A DNA stretch of 58,385 nucleotides, from assembly GCA_947626915.1 (NCBI GenBank), contig CANQUA010000011.1, forward strand, positions 1 to 58,385, given 5' to 3'. Each line of letters starts with the position of its first letter. The stretch's first letter is position 1. Below, piece after piece: positions 1 to 8,817 of this stretch. This DNA comes from an uncultured Lachnospiraceae bacterium. GTDB lineage: Bacteria; Bacillota; Clostridia; Lachnospirales; Lachnospiraceae. The position numbers and the translations under genes are program-made. The notes beneath the pieces were generated by a model, which worked only from the letters and a program-made list of their open reading frames with translations, was not told the DNA's origin and searched no databases.

Positions 1-103
1 TGTGGATAACATAAATTTTATTTTCAGCATCTTGCACAATAAAATTTAGAGCCTTAATGGGATGTGTGAACAGTAACAAAAATATTAAAAAAACTTCGAT
101 TTT

Positions 104-127
104 GCAAGAAAATCTCTTGCTTTTTTT
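104..127 (+). terminator. Hairpin with T-run upstream of the IS1634-type transposase
   Basis: GCAAGA (104-109) and TCTTGC (115-120) form a 6-bp inverted repeat with a 5-nt loop, followed directly by seven T residues. It looks like a short intrinsic terminator on the plus strand. Many insertion sequences carry such a structure to block transcription entering from outside. It overlaps the -35 of the transposase promoter. The stem is short, so the call is tentative. Confidence 0.45.
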
Positions 128-145
128 ATTATTTTATGATATAAT
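117..145 (+). promoter_or_regulatory. Promoter of the IS1634-type transposase
   Basis: A -35 TTGCTT (117-122) is separated by 17 bp from a perfect -10 TATAAT (140-145), with an extended TG at 137-138. The transposase ATG lies 35 bp further on, with a GGAGGA ribosome binding site at 172-177. This is a good SigA-type promoter. Confidence 0.7.
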
Positions 146-180
146 ATATTAATAGGTATATAAGGCTATATGGAGGAACT

Positions 181-2010
181 ATGTACGTCGAATCTTTTAA
201 AAATAATGGCATTCCTTATCTTAGGTTAGTCCGCAACGACCGCGTTACTAATAAAAACGGCATCAAAACGGCGACCAAAACGGTTGTTCTCAACATCGGC
301 CCTCTTTCCCGGTTTGACGACGGCCTGCCCGACTACGTTGACCGCCTGAAACAATCCTTCAAGGCCGGCAATCCACTCATCCCCTCTCTCCTTCCCTATT
401 GCAGCGGCGAAATTACACCGGAAACCTACCGCTTCTCCATTAAGGAGGGAAGCCCGGACTGTTTCGGTCATCCGAAACTCTTCTCCCACGTCCTCATGGA
501 GCGGATCCTGGAAGAACTGGGCCTGAATACCTTTTTCTCTTCCTATAAAGGCTTCACGAAACTCCAGTATGATGTTTATGGTTTCGCCAAACTCCTTATT
601 TTCGGCCGCCTGCTGAACCCCGCTTCCAAACATGCCACCGTCCGGCAGAATGACAACTATTATGAACCGCTCCTTCAGGACTTTAACCCGGATAACGTTT
701 ATGATACCCTGGATTTCATCGCTGACAATAAGGATAAGATCATCCGGCGGATCAATACCAACCTGGTGAAGAAGGCACACCGTTCCCCCGACATCATCTA
801 CTATGATGTCACCAACTTCTATTTTGAAATCGGGGAGCCGGATGAAGACGTCCTGGATGACGAAGGGAATATAATAGAAAGAGGGCAACGGAAAATGGGC
901 GTCTGCAAGGAAGAGCGTAAGCTCCCCATTGTCCAGATGGGACTGTTTATGGACGACGAGGGCATCCCCATCGCAATCGAGACCTTCCCCGGCAACACCC
1001 TTGACCACCTGACATTACGCCCTGCCCTGAAGAAAACCATCGATGGGCTGGATTTTTCAAGGTTCATCATGATTGCCGACCGCGGGATCTGCAATTACCA
1101 GAACCTGCTGCATATCCTGGATGCGGGAAACGGCTACATTGTTTCCAAGAGCCTCCTGAAAAGCACAAAGAAGGAGCAGGAATGGACCTATGACGATGAA
1201 GGTTATACGGCCATCAGTAACGATTTCAAATACAAATCCCGCATCCGGAAGAAAAAGGTAAAGGATGAAGCCGGAAACCCCAGAACGGTTGAGGAAAAGG
1301 TGGTCGTCTACTGGAGCAGGAAATTCCAGGCAAGGGCAGAACGGGAAAACCGGAAATTCCTGGATTTCCTGAAGAAACTGGAAGAACACCCGGAAAACTT
1401 CCGGATCACGGCAGTCCAGTCGAAGGCCCTGCGGAAGTTCTTCAAAAAAGAATGCGTCAATGAAGAAACCGGGGAGATACTGGATTCCTCAAGAATCCGG
1501 GCTTTTGTGGATTTTGATAAGGTGGCGGAATACCGGAAAAGCCTTGGTTATTACCAGATCGTCACCTCAGAGCTGACCATGGACGCGCAGGAAGTCATTG
1601 ACAAATACCATGGGCTGACGCAGATCGAGGATCAGTTCCGGGTCATGAAAGGCGACCTTGACACTCGTCCGCTCTATGTAAGGACACCGGAACATGTAAC
1701 GGCGCATCTTTTGATCTGTATGATTGCCCTGATCATGCTGCGCATTATACAGAAACGGATGAGGGATTCGGGCGTTGTCCCAAAAGATCCCGATGCTTAC
1801 TGGAGCAGCGGACTGAGCGCCGGCAGGATACAGGATGCGCTGAACAAGTGGAAAGTGGAGGAGCTGTCTGATGGCCTGTACCGTTTCATGGATGTGGACG
1901 CCCCTGACCTGAAACTGATATTGGACGCATTCGGGATCCGCATCCCCGTCAGGTTATACCGCCGGGCGGAGTTAAAACACATCAAGACCGGGATTAACGT
2001 TTTCATGTAG
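181..2010 (+). CDS. IS1634-family (IS4 superfamily) DDE transposase
   Basis: A 609-residue transposase of the IS1634 group, which moves its own insertion sequence by DDE chemistry. The DDE residues can be placed: Asp209 in YYDVTNFYFE, Asp300 in IMIADRGICN and Glu483 in QIEDQFRVMKGDL, the last being the IS4-type catalytic motif with its following basic residues. The length is normal for this family (550-620 residues) and the frame is intact, so it may be active. A GGAGGA site lies 3 bp before the ATG. No convincing terminal inverted repeats could be matched between the 180 bp upstream and the roughly 300 bp downstream, so the exact element ends are unknown and the left end may lie outside the window. 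Confidence 0.93.
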   Translation: MYVESFKNNGIPYLRLVRNDRVTNKNGIKTATKTVVLNIGPLSRFDDGLPDYVDRLKQSFKAGNPLIPSLLPYCSGEITPETYRFSIKEGSPDCFGHPKLFSHVLMERILEELGLNTFFSSYKGFTKLQYDVYGFAKLLIFGRLLNPASKHATVRQNDNYYEPLLQDFNPDNVYDTLDFIADNKDKIIRRINTNLVKKAHRSPDIIYYDVTNFYFEIGEPDEDVLDDEGNIIERGQRKMGVCKEERKLPIVQMGLFMDDEGIPIAIETFPGNTLDHLTLRPALKKTIDGLDFSRFIMIADRGICNYQNLLHILDAGNGYIVSKSLLKSTKKEQEWTYDDEGYTAISNDFKYKSRIRKKKVKDEAGNPRTVEEKVVVYWSRKFQARAERENRKFLDFLKKLEEHPENFRITAVQSKALRKFFKKECVNEETGEILDSSRIRAFVDFDKVAEYRKSLGYYQIVTSELTMDAQEVIDKYHGLTQIEDQFRVMKGDLDTRPLYVRTPEHVTAHLLICMIALIMLRIIQKRMRDSGVVPKDPDAYWSSGLSAGRIQDALNKWKVEELSDGLYRFMDVDAPDLKLILDAFGIRIPVRLYRRAELKHIKTGINVFM

Positions 2011-2087
2011 GTCATAAATGTAGGTATATTATCTCAAAACTCTCAAGGGTGCGTAAATGCTGGGAAAACCGCATATTTGCCGAAAGA

Positions 2088-2113
2088 AATGGGGCCGAAC
2101 AGGCTCCATTTCC
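2088..2113 (+). terminator. Hairpin downstream of the transposase
   Basis: AATGGGGCC (2088-2096) pairs with GGCTCCATT (2102-2110) with one G-T wobble, and a short T-rich stretch follows. It lies 78 bp past the transposase stop and is a plausible transcription terminator inside the right end of the element. The T-run is weak. Confidence 0.4.
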
Positions 2114-2308
2114 TATCTGTAAGTGGCAAACTCGGGTTTTACCATAGACTTGTTCTTCTGTCATCTTAAAATCCCGGCAAAAAGATTGTCCGAATCGGAT
2201 CCATTCCCCCCGAAGATTCCGCTCCTACAGAGCCCTTGCAATTTTCATCTGTTTTTGTATAATAAATACATGCGCCTGCCGCAAATTCATTTAACCCGGA
2301 GTATGGTC

Positions 2309-2872
2309 ATGATGAACGAAACATTTTATATAGATCCCGTCCTCTACACCGGCCGCCCTGCCGATGTTTCCCAGCGCCTTCCCCGCGAAGTCCGCACATA
2401 TGATCTGCTGGACCGGATCGGCATCCCCTATGTCCGTCTGGATCATTCGGCTGCCTGCACAATCGAGGCCTGCCACGGCATTGACCAGCGGCTGGGCATT
2501 GATATCTGCAAGAATCTGTTTCTCTGCAATGCCCAGAAAACCAGCTTCTATCTTCTGATGATGCCCGGAGAGAAGAAATTCCGCACCGCCGTTCTTTCCA
2601 AGGAAATTGGCAGCGCACGTTTGTCGTTCGCTTCTGCGGAACATATGGAAGCGTACCTGGACATCACTCCCGGTTCCGTCAGCGTCCTGGGACTGATGAA
2701 CGACACAGACTGCCGCGTCCGGCTTCTGATTGATGAGGATGTGATAGCCGGCCGCGAATACATTGGCTGCCATCCCTGCGTCAATACCTCCAGCCTGCGG
2801 ATCAGAACCAGCGATATTCTGGAAAAATTCCTGCCCTATGTCAAACACTCCTACACCCTGGTGCGGCTATAA
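2309..2872 (+). CDS. YbaK/EbsC/ProX-family aminoacyl-tRNA deacylase-like protein
   Basis: A 187-residue protein of the YbaK/ProRS-editing-domain fold. Members hydrolyse mischarged aminoacyl-tRNAs (for example Ala- or Cys-tRNA-Pro) in trans. The N-terminal segment TYDLLDRIGIPYVRLDH, the KNLFLCN strand followed by FYLLMMPGEKKF, and the C-terminal GLMND...CHPCVNTSSLRI pattern are typical of the bacterial PrdX-like branch of about 165-190 residues. The reading frame is open upstream to 2123, but that part does not resemble the family. A CGGAG sequence 7 bp before the ATG at 2309 favours this start; ATG codons at 2303 and 2312 are alternatives. It stands alone between a transposase and a convergent gene. 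The family is well supported; the exact tRNA substrate is not known. Confidence 0.85.
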   Translation: MMNETFYIDPVLYTGRPADVSQRLPREVRTYDLLDRIGIPYVRLDHSAACTIEACHGIDQRLGIDICKNLFLCNAQKTSFYLLMMPGEKKFRTAVLSKEIGSARLSFASAEHMEAYLDITPGSVSVLGLMNDTDCRVRLLIDEDVIAGREYIGCHPCVNTSSLRIRTSDILEKFLPYVKHSYTLVRL

Positions 2873-2890
2873 AAACCCCCTAAAATGTCG

Positions 2891-2917
2891 GACCGGCTGC
2901 AAAAATCACAGCCGGTC
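2891..2917. other. Inverted repeat after the deacylase gene
   Basis: GACCGGCTG (2891-2899) and CAGCCGGTC (2909-2917) are perfectly complementary around a 9-nt loop, 18 bp after the deacylase stop. There is no T-run on either side, so it may be a weak or factor-assisted terminator between two convergent genes. Confidence 0.4.
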
Positions 2918-3058
2918 GAAATCATTGCAACGCCGTTTTTGGCGCGCTTCCGCTGTCAGTCAACGAACTTCGCGCCTGATTGAAGCCGCTCCCTATCCTT
3001 TCTATCCGAAAAGGATCGCCGCGGCGCATGAAAAAGCCACCCCTGACGTCTGCAAGCC

Positions 3059-4843
3059 CTAGATTTCTCTGGTTGCTTCTGCCAGCCAGACTCTCTCTTC
3101 CTCCGTCAGATACGGAGAAATTTTCTCGTAAACCTGTTTATGATACGCGTTCAGATACGCAATATCCCGCTTCTCCATCAGGGACACGTCCAGCGCATCC
3201 AGATCGATGGGAACAAAGGTCAGATATTCAAATTCCATGAATTGGCCGTATTCATTTTTTTCGGCCTTTTTGCAGACCAGCATATTCTCTGTACGGACCC
3301 CGTGGCTTCCTTCGATGTAGAGGCCAGGTTCGTCGGAGCTGATCATTCCTTCCTCAAACGGCGCGCCGTCAGAACGCTCCGGCACCGTTTTCCAGCGGAA
3401 TCCCACGGGCGCTTCATGAACATTTAAAAGATATCCGACGCCGTGTCCCGTACCATGATTGAAATTCAATCCGCGGCTCCAGAATGGTTCTCTCGCCACA
3501 TAGTCCAGCGCCATCCCGCTGCAGCCCTGCAGGAATTTCACATGGCCCAGGCGGAGCATGCTCATCGCCACGAGCGTAAAATGTTCCCGCTCCTCATCCG
3601 TGATCGGTCCCAGCGCCACTGTTCTGGTGATATCGGTGGTTCCCTCGTAATACTGGCCGCCGGAATCCACCAGGTAGAGGCCGCGGGGTTCCAGAACCGC
3701 GTTCGATTCCGGCGTCGCGGAATAATGGCACATAGCCGCGTTGGGTCCATAAGCAGAAATCGTATCGAAGCTTAACCCCAGATTTCCGTCCTGCTGCCTG
3801 CGCAGTTCCTCCAGATAATCGGACACACTGATTTCGGTCATCGGGATTTTTCCGATATTTTTCTTCAGCCAGTAAAGGAATTTCGTCATGGCCACGCCGT
3901 CCTTAATATGGGCGCGGCGCATATTTTCTACCTCTACCGGGTTTTTCACTGCCTTGGCCAGCGTCGTCGGATTCGCCTTGTCAATAATCTGGTTTGTGGC
4001 GTCCAGATTATTGACAATGGCGAAATTTGTCCGGCCGGCTTCCAGAAGCACTTTTTCATTGCGGAACGTCTTCACGAATTCGTAAATATCATTATAGGGT
4101 TTTATGGTCACGGATATATCGTTCAGGTACGCCTTCACTTCCTCGTTCAAAGTCGCTTCATTGATGAACAGCCAGAAGCTTTCCATCGTCACAACTGCGT
4201 AGGAAAGCACCACGGGATTACAGGGCACATCGTTTCCGCGGATATTCAGCAGCCACACAATGTCGTCCATGCTGGTCAGGATATGTACGGTGGCCTTCAG
4301 CTCTTTCATTTTTTCGCGCAGTTCCGCGATTTTTTTGTCCGCAGATTTACCGGTATATTTTTCTTCCAGGATCCACACCGGCTCCGCCGAAAGCGCCGGA
4401 CGGTCAGCCCAGATCTCTCCGACCAGATCCTGTTCATAAGCGATCGTTACCTGTTTTTCACTCAGGCGCTTTTTCAGGGATTTTCCCATCCGGCTGCTGA
4501 TCACGCGCCCGTCAAAGCCCAGGACGCCGCCCTCCGGCAGTGTTTTTTCCAGATATTCCTCCACAGTGGGCACTCCCTCTTCGCCCATCTTCATCAGAGT
4601 AAAACCGCTGCCCTCCAGTTCCCCGGCCGCCTGCACAAAATACCGGCCGTCGGTCCAGAGTCCGGCTTCCTCGGCCGTCACGACCGCGGTGCCGGCAGAA
4701 CCGGTAAAGCCGGTCAGGAATTTCCGGCATTTAAAATATCCGTCCACATACTCAGACAGATGAAAATCCGAGGTAGGCACCACATAGGCGTCCATGCCCC
4801 GCTCTTTCATCAGGTCCCGCAGCTTTGCCAATCTCTCATTCAT
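3059..4843 (-). CDS. pepP: Xaa-Pro aminopeptidase (M24B, aminopeptidase P family)
   Basis: A 594-residue cytoplasmic metallopeptidase that removes N-terminal residues preceding proline. Two creatinase-type N-terminal domains (about residues 1-300) precede the M24 pita-bread catalytic domain and a C-terminal extension (about 535-594), the long aminopeptidase P1 type common in Clostridia. All five metal ligands are visible: Asp393 and Asp404 in VDSGGQYYEGTTDITRT, His467 in NHGTGHGVG, Glu505 in SSDEPGLY and Glu519 in GVRTENM. An AGGAGGA site lies just before the ATG. It follows the HAD phosphatase gene by 26 bp on the same strand, so the two are probably cotranscribed. Confidence 0.95.
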   Translation of the reverse strand: MNERLAKLRDLMKERGMDAYVVPTSDFHLSEYVDGYFKCRKFLTGFTGSAGTAVVTAEEAGLWTDGRYFVQAAGELEGSGFTLMKMGEEGVPTVEEYLEKTLPEGGVLGFDGRVISSRMGKSLKKRLSEKQVTIAYEQDLVGEIWADRPALSAEPVWILEEKYTGKSADKKIAELREKMKELKATVHILTSMDDIVWLLNIRGNDVPCNPVVLSYAVVTMESFWLFINEATLNEEVKAYLNDISVTIKPYNDIYEFVKTFRNEKVLLEAGRTNFAIVNNLDATNQIIDKANPTTLAKAVKNPVEVENMRRAHIKDGVAMTKFLYWLKKNIGKIPMTEISVSDYLEELRRQQDGNLGLSFDTISAYGPNAAMCHYSATPESNAVLEPRGLYLVDSGGQYYEGTTDITRTVALGPITDEEREHFTLVAMSMLRLGHVKFLQGCSGMALDYVAREPFWSRGLNFNHGTGHGVGYLLNVHEAPVGFRWKTVPERSDGAPFEEGMISSDEPGLYIEGSHGVRTENMLVCKKAEKNEYGQFMEFEYLTFVPIDLDALDVSLMEKRDIAYLNAYHKQVYEKISPYLTEEERVWLAEATREI

Positions 4844-4869
4844 TGTTCTCTCCTCCTGCTATCATAAAA

Positions 4870-5676
4870 TTATGGTTTTTCTTCCGAATCGGTTTCTCCG
4901 AACAGCCCCAGATGCTCACAGGCCCGATAGATCCCGTCATCAGCGATGTCGGTCGTCACATAATCCGCCATGGCTTTCAGCTCTTCCACCGCATTCCCCA
5001 TGGCGATGCCGGTGCCCACTTCTTTCAAAATCGCGTAATCATTCATGCTGTCGCCAAACGCATAGCAGCTTTCGATATCCACGCCCAGATAATCACAGAG
5101 TCTCTTCAGGCCGACTGCCTTGGATTTCTCGCGTTCCATGATATCTGCCCCCAGTCTGGACGCGATCAAAGGACAATCCAGCTCCGGGAATGCCTCCGCG
5201 ATCCTCGACGCCCCCTCCGGATATCCAACATAAATCATGGTCCGGACCGGATAATCCAGAAGCTTCCACGGATCCACGAAATTCCGCCGGCTCTCCCCCC
5301 AGCGGATCCGGTCGATTTCCTCCACCTGCTCCGGATTCGTAAAATAATCCTCCGTTCCCGTAATCGCCCCGATTGCCAAATGCTCTTTCTCGCCGAACTC
5401 TATCAGGCGGCGCACCAGCTCTTTCGACATGAAGGTCTCGTAAATCAGCTGATCGCCCACCGTGATTTTCGTGCCGTCGCTGTGAATAATGGCATCCGGC
5501 CGCACGATATCGCGGTAAACGATGCTGTTGGGCGTATCCATATCCCTGGCCGTCCCCAATACAATATAGTACTTTCCCCGAAGCTTGTCCAGAGCCTTGA
5601 GCGCGCTGTCCGGGATGGTCATCGTCGCGTGATTTAAAAGTGTCATATCCAAATCAAAACTTATAATTGGTTTCAT
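4870..5676 (-). CDS. Cof-type HAD-superfamily phosphatase
   Basis: A 268-residue HAD hydrolase of the Cof/YbiV (IIB cap) type, which dephosphorylates small metabolites such as sugar phosphates or nucleotides. Motif I is FDLDMTLL with nucleophile Asp8 and acid/base Asp10; motif IV is FGDSMNDYAIL near the C-terminus, followed by GIAMGNAVEELK. The length is normal for the family. AAAGGAG lies 5 bp before the ATG. It is the first gene of a likely two-gene unit with pepP. The IS66 element at 5770 inserted just upstream of its promoter. The substrate cannot be inferred. Confidence 0.9.
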   Translation of the reverse strand: MKPIISFDLDMTLLNHATMTIPDSALKALDKLRGKYYIVLGTARDMDTPNSIVYRDIVRPDAIIHSDGTKITVGDQLIYETFMSKELVRRLIEFGEKEHLAIGAITGTEDYFTNPEQVEEIDRIRWGESRRNFVDPWKLLDYPVRTMIYVGYPEGASRIAEAFPELDCPLIASRLGADIMEREKSKAVGLKRLCDYLGVDIESCYAFGDSMNDYAILKEVGTGIAMGNAVEELKAMADYVTTDIADDGIYRACEHLGLFGETDSEEKP

Positions 5677-5711
5677 AAAACTCCTTTCAGGAACAACCGC
5701 GTTGTCTTTAT

Positions 5712-5740
5712 ACTATATCATAAAGCACAGATTTTCACAA
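5712..5740 (-). promoter_or_regulatory. Promoter of the HAD-pepP unit
   Basis: On the minus strand TTGTGA (5735-5740) is followed after 17 bp by TATAGT (5712-5717), 35 bp before the HAD start codon. The left end of the IS66 element lies 29 bp upstream of the -35, so the promoter itself is intact but any upstream site has been displaced. Confidence 0.6.
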
Positions 5741-5769
5741 TCGCGAGTTTGTATAAAAGCTGCGGCCGG

Positions 5770-7598
5770 GTAACAGTTCAGCCTTGCCGCTGGACTAACG
5801 GGCATTGCACCGGCTAAAATATAGCCGGTGTGCCCATAAATAGCTTCTTTACATTTTCAATTATGCCCATCTTCCGTTTCTTAAGAGTTTCGATTATCGT
5901 CATGATAGAACAGTACATCTCATGGCCGCTGTCTTTTCGGAAACCTCCTGCCATTTTCTGCCTGTTCTTCGCCTTCCTCAGGTCCCTTTCCGATATGTTG
6001 TCATCAAACGGCACCGAAAAATCATGCAGGAACAATAGATGGTTATGGCTGTACTTCTCCATCCGGTTAAGCAATGTCTTTTCTTCTCTCTTTGCATATC
6101 TGTGCGCCGTCGTCCTGTTCTCCTCATGCCCTTTTTTCAGCAGGGAAAAATATCTCCCTTCATAATCCGCTATCATTTCAGCAGCCAGGGTTGTCTTTCC
6201 CTGGGCCATCCACTCTTTGCGGCTCCGGTTCATCTCGCTTAAGAGCGTGGCCATTTCATCTGACCACACATTCCCTGTCTCTTCCGTATTCTTGCGCAGA
6301 TATCGGAGGATGTGTACATTGCATTCCGCATGCTCTGTCCCGAAATGGTACAGGGCGGTCTCATGGTCATGAAGAAGGATTCCGGCATACTGCCTCAGAA
6401 AGTCCAGTTCCTTCAGCGCTTCTATCGATTTACTTTTCATGGCATGATATACCACGGTGTCTTTGTCACTAAAATTGCGTATATAATTCTGCTCCCCGTT
6501 TACAGTCACGAGTGTGGCGTCTGTTGCCACAACGTTCCGGTTCAACAGCTCCCGCTCCAGTCTCAGTATGCTCTTTCCGGATACGTTTGCAAACTTCCTG
6601 CAAAAACCATAGATGCTTCCTTCTGAAAGCCCCAGCTCCCCATTTCCTGCCGTATTCAGAAATGTTGCGATCCTGTCGTTTGACATGACCCCCTCACTAT
6701 AAAGGGAAACAGCCAGGGCCTTTACATCCGCACCATAAGTCACATCGCTGCGGTATTCCGGCGGGATATGGAACTCCCCGTTTTCATCTGCATAGATACG
6801 GATTTCCGTGATGACCGGCTCCACTCTTAAGTCCACAACATATTTTGTGATATAGTTCTGCCCGGACGGTGTACCAATGGTCCTGATCTCATGCCTGCAT
6901 CTGCCGGATGCAATCTTTTCTTCTGCCTCAGACCTGGTAAGCGTAACCCCTGTATGTCCCTTCTGGCCGCCGGGTTTCTGTTCCGTTTTCTTCCTTCCGT
7001 TAAAAGTATTGACAGGTTTTCCGCCCTTCCGGTCTGTGGAAGGCGGGAGCGAGGTGTTGGAACTGTCATTGTTGAGAATGCTTCGCAGGCGGGCATTGTC
7101 ATCACGCAGAAGCTGGTTTTCCTTCGTCAGGGCATCTATTTTTGCGTTCAGTCTGGAAACATCTTCCTTATGTTCCTCTTTTTCATCATGGAGCTCTGCC
7201 TCTACCGCATCAAGGCGTGCCATAACTTCCATGAGCTGGTTGTATATGCCTTTTTCATAATTCCCTGCCATTTATGGACGCCTCCCCTGCATTTTTTCTA
7301 TGAAAAGTATATCAGAAAAACAGGGAAAAGTCGAATTTAAAAGAGTGCGGGGTCCGTCAAAATGACGGTGGATAACTTCCGCCAAAACCTGCGGGATGTG
7401 GATCACGGCCTGTTTTTTTGAGTGAAAAAGCATAAAATCCGAAAAGTTATTCACATAAATAGTTATCCCATATTTAAAATCCACCAGGGACCATAAAAAC
7501 CCTGTTTTTTGTGGAAAACCCAGCGGGAGGGCACCCAAAAATTTCGGCGTTTTTACAATAACTTTTTATTCAGTCCAGCCGCAAGGCTGAACTGTTAC
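5770..7598 (-). mobile_element. Complete IS66-family insertion sequence (single tnpC type)
   Basis: An 1829-bp element with both ends defined. The left terminal repeat (5770-5796) and right repeat (7572-7598) are 27 bp long, begin with the IS66-typical GTAA and differ at one position. GCGGCCGG flanks the element on both sides (5762-5769 and 7599-7606); this is a perfect 8-bp target duplication, the length known for IS66 insertions. It carries one transposase gene and no tnpA or tnpB, like the single-gene ISBst12-type branch. A strong hairpin, CACCGGCT (5808-5815) with AGCCGGTG (5823-5830), spans the transposase stop codon. The identical duplication points to recent insertion. Confidence 0.96.
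5814..7271 (-). CDS. tnpC: IS66-family transposase TnpC
   Basis: A 485-residue IS66 transposase. The N-terminus is a leucine-zipper-like coiled coil (about residues 10-65). It is followed by the hallmark SSNTSLPPSTDRK linker and the KPGGQKGHTG zinc-ribbon/DNA-binding region. The catalytic triad is probably Asp251 (VVATDATLV), Asp302 (LLHDHETALYHFG) and Glu428 in the conserved NISERDLRKAKNRQKMAGGFR block. The frame is intact. About 300 bp of the element's right side (7272-7571) precede the gene and hold its promoter region and several DnaA-box-like sequences. No accessory tnpA or tnpB is present within the element. Confidence 0.96.
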   Translation of the reverse strand: MAGNYEKGIYNQLMEVMARLDAVEAELHDEKEEHKEDVSRLNAKIDALTKENQLLRDDNARLRSILNNDSSNTSLPPSTDRKGGKPVNTFNGRKKTEQKPGGQKGHTGVTLTRSEAEEKIASGRCRHEIRTIGTPSGQNYITKYVVDLRVEPVITEIRIYADENGEFHIPPEYRSDVTYGADVKALAVSLYSEGVMSNDRIATFLNTAGNGELGLSEGSIYGFCRKFANVSGKSILRLERELLNRNVVATDATLVTVNGEQNYIRNFSDKDTVVYHAMKSKSIEALKELDFLRQYAGILLHDHETALYHFGTEHAECNVHILRYLRKNTEETGNVWSDEMATLLSEMNRSRKEWMAQGKTTLAAEMIADYEGRYFSLLKKGHEENRTTAHRYAKREEKTLLNRMEKYSHNHLLFLHDFSVPFDDNISERDLRKAKNRQKMAGGFRKDSGHEMYCSIMTIIETLKKRKMGIIENVKKLFMGTPAIF

Positions 7599-7765
7599 GC
7601 GGCCGGAACGCTTCCGCAATTCTCCGGAAAGACAGTCCGGGGAAGCTCTCAGCCGGGCAGAAAACATATTTTCTTTTAAAAATTATATATCTTTATGGTG
7701 ATCTCTCTATTAAATATCTGAATTTTATGTCCAATAGCAACAATAAACTATTTTCAAAAAAGGGC

Positions 7766-7794
7766 TTTTCAAACACAAAATCTTTTGCTATAAT
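7766..7794 (+). promoter_or_regulatory. Promoter of tRNA-Pro
   Basis: An extended -10, TGCTATAAT, ends at 7794 (hexamer TATAAT 7789-7794). A weak -35 TTTTCA (7766-7771) lies 17 bp upstream. Transcription would start just before the mature tRNA 5' end at 7804. Confidence 0.6.
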
Positions 7795-7803
7795 AAGGAA
7801 GCA

Positions 7804-7877
7804 CGGAGTATGGCGTAGTTTGGTAGCGCGCTCGGCTGGGGGCCGAGAGGTCGCAGGTTCAAATCCTGTTACTCCGA
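7804..7877 (+). tRNA. tRNA-Pro (anticodon GGG)
   Basis: A 74-nt cloverleaf. The acceptor stem CGGAGTA pairs with TACTCCG and the discriminator base is A. The D-arm contains AGTTTGGTAGC. The anticodon stem CTCGG/CCGAG encloses the 7-nt loop CTGGGGG, giving anticodon GGG. The T-arm has GGTTCAAATCC. CCA is not encoded; a run of T residues follows immediately and may end transcription. The gene stands alone, about 200 bp from the IS66 right end. Confidence 0.96.
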
Positions 7878-8160
7878 TTTTTTATGCCGGTTACCGAAAA
7901 TCAGGAAACAGAAAGCGATAGCGGGAATCCTTTGTTTTACTGGATTTCCGCTATTTTGTTATTCCGGGGCCAGATCCGGAATACGCTCATAATTTCAGCC
8001 GGTCGGGCAGCTGTGCAGCATGAAATGCAACACGTAAGCCCCTATGATGACCGCACCGCCCGTTTAATCTCTTATACGGAAGATCCGGAAGCAAAAGACA
8101 GCAGCGGAAATCCGAACGATCAGAGATTCCCGCTGTTCTGATATTCCAAAAGAATCCGGC

Positions 8161-8191
8161 AAAAAACGGCACCCCGGTTCCGGAGATGCCG
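8161..8191 (-). terminator. Terminator of the infC-rpmI-rplT operon
   Basis: On the minus strand CGGCATCTCCGG and CCGGGGTGCCG form a G+C-rich hairpin (8167-8191) followed by six T residues (8161-8166), 13 bp after the rplT stop. It is a canonical intrinsic terminator. Confidence 0.9.
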
Positions 8192-8203
8192 CACTGTCAT
8201 CCT

Positions 8204-8560
8204 TTATGCCAATTTGCTCTTGGCCAGCTCTGCCAGCTTCGCAAACCCTTCCGCATCGCTGATCGCCAGATCGGACAGAACCTTACGGTTCATCTCAACG
8301 CCGGCCATCTTCAGACCATAAATGAATTTGCTGTAGGATAAGCCGTTCATACGGGCCGCCGCGTTGATGCGGGCGATCCAAAGACGGCGGAACTCCCTCT
8401 TTCTCTGCTTCCGTCCGATATAGGCGCTCGTCAGAGCCCTCATCACGGACTGCTTGGCCACACGGTACTGCTTGGAACGCGCGCCCCTGTAGCCCTTTGC
8501 CAGCTTCAATACTCTATTATGTCTTTTCTTAGCGTTTAATCCGCCTTTTACTCTTGCCAT
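8204..8560 (-). CDS. rplT: 50S ribosomal protein L20
   Basis: A 118-residue ribosomal protein that binds 23S rRNA early in large-subunit assembly and represses its own operon by binding the infC leader. The start [26 protein letters not shown], the very basic N-terminal half and the globular C-terminus with [18 protein letters not shown] are diagnostic. The length is normal. AAGGAGG lies 8 bp before the ATG. It is the last gene of the infC operon, 31 bp after rpmI. Confidence 0.99.
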   Translation of the reverse strand: MARVKGGLNAKKRHNRVLKLAKGYRGARSKQYRVAKQSVMRALTSAYIGRKQRKREFRRLWIARINAAARMNGLSYSKFIYGLKMAGVEMNRKVLSDLAISDAEGFAKLAELAKSKLA

Positions 8561-8591
8561 CGATATTCCCTCCTTATGAATTCAAGAAATC

Positions 8592-8789
8592 TTATAAATA
8601 CGGTAAAATCTTCTTCATTACTTTTGCGTTTGTCTCATCCATCACGGTATCTTTTCTAAGATTTCTCTTCCTCTTGGTGGATTTCTTTGTCAAAATATGG
8701 GACTTGTAAGCTTTATTTCGGATTAACTTACCGGTTCCGGTCTTTTTGAAACGCTTGGCAGCCGCTCTGCTGGTCTTCATTTTAGGCAT
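8592..8789 (-). CDS. rpmI: 50S ribosomal protein L35
   Basis: A 65-residue basic large-subunit protein beginning [20 protein letters not shown], the L35 signature, and ending in the conserved [15 protein letters not shown] lies 9 bp before the ATG. It sits between infC (28 bp upstream) and rplT, the standard order. Confidence 0.99.
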   Translation of the reverse strand: MPKMKTSRAAAKRFKKTGTGKLIRNKAYKSHILTKKSTKRKRNLRKDTVMDETNAKVMKKILPYL

Positions 8790-8817
8790 AACTGAATTCC
8801 TCCTTGTATTCTCTATT

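Noticed and set aside
1-9. DnaA box at the window start as part of a replication origin
   Set aside because: It is a single box; there is no dnaA or dnaN gene and no box cluster in the visible sequence.
153-2026. TAGGTATAT direct repeat as a target duplication of the IS1634-type element
   Set aside because: The copies lie about 25 bp before the start codon and just after the stop, too close to be the element's ends, and no inverted repeats adjoin them.
7884-8141. Short gene after tRNA-Pro
   Set aside because: It starts inside the tRNA's 3' flank, has no ribosome binding site and no recognisable protein.
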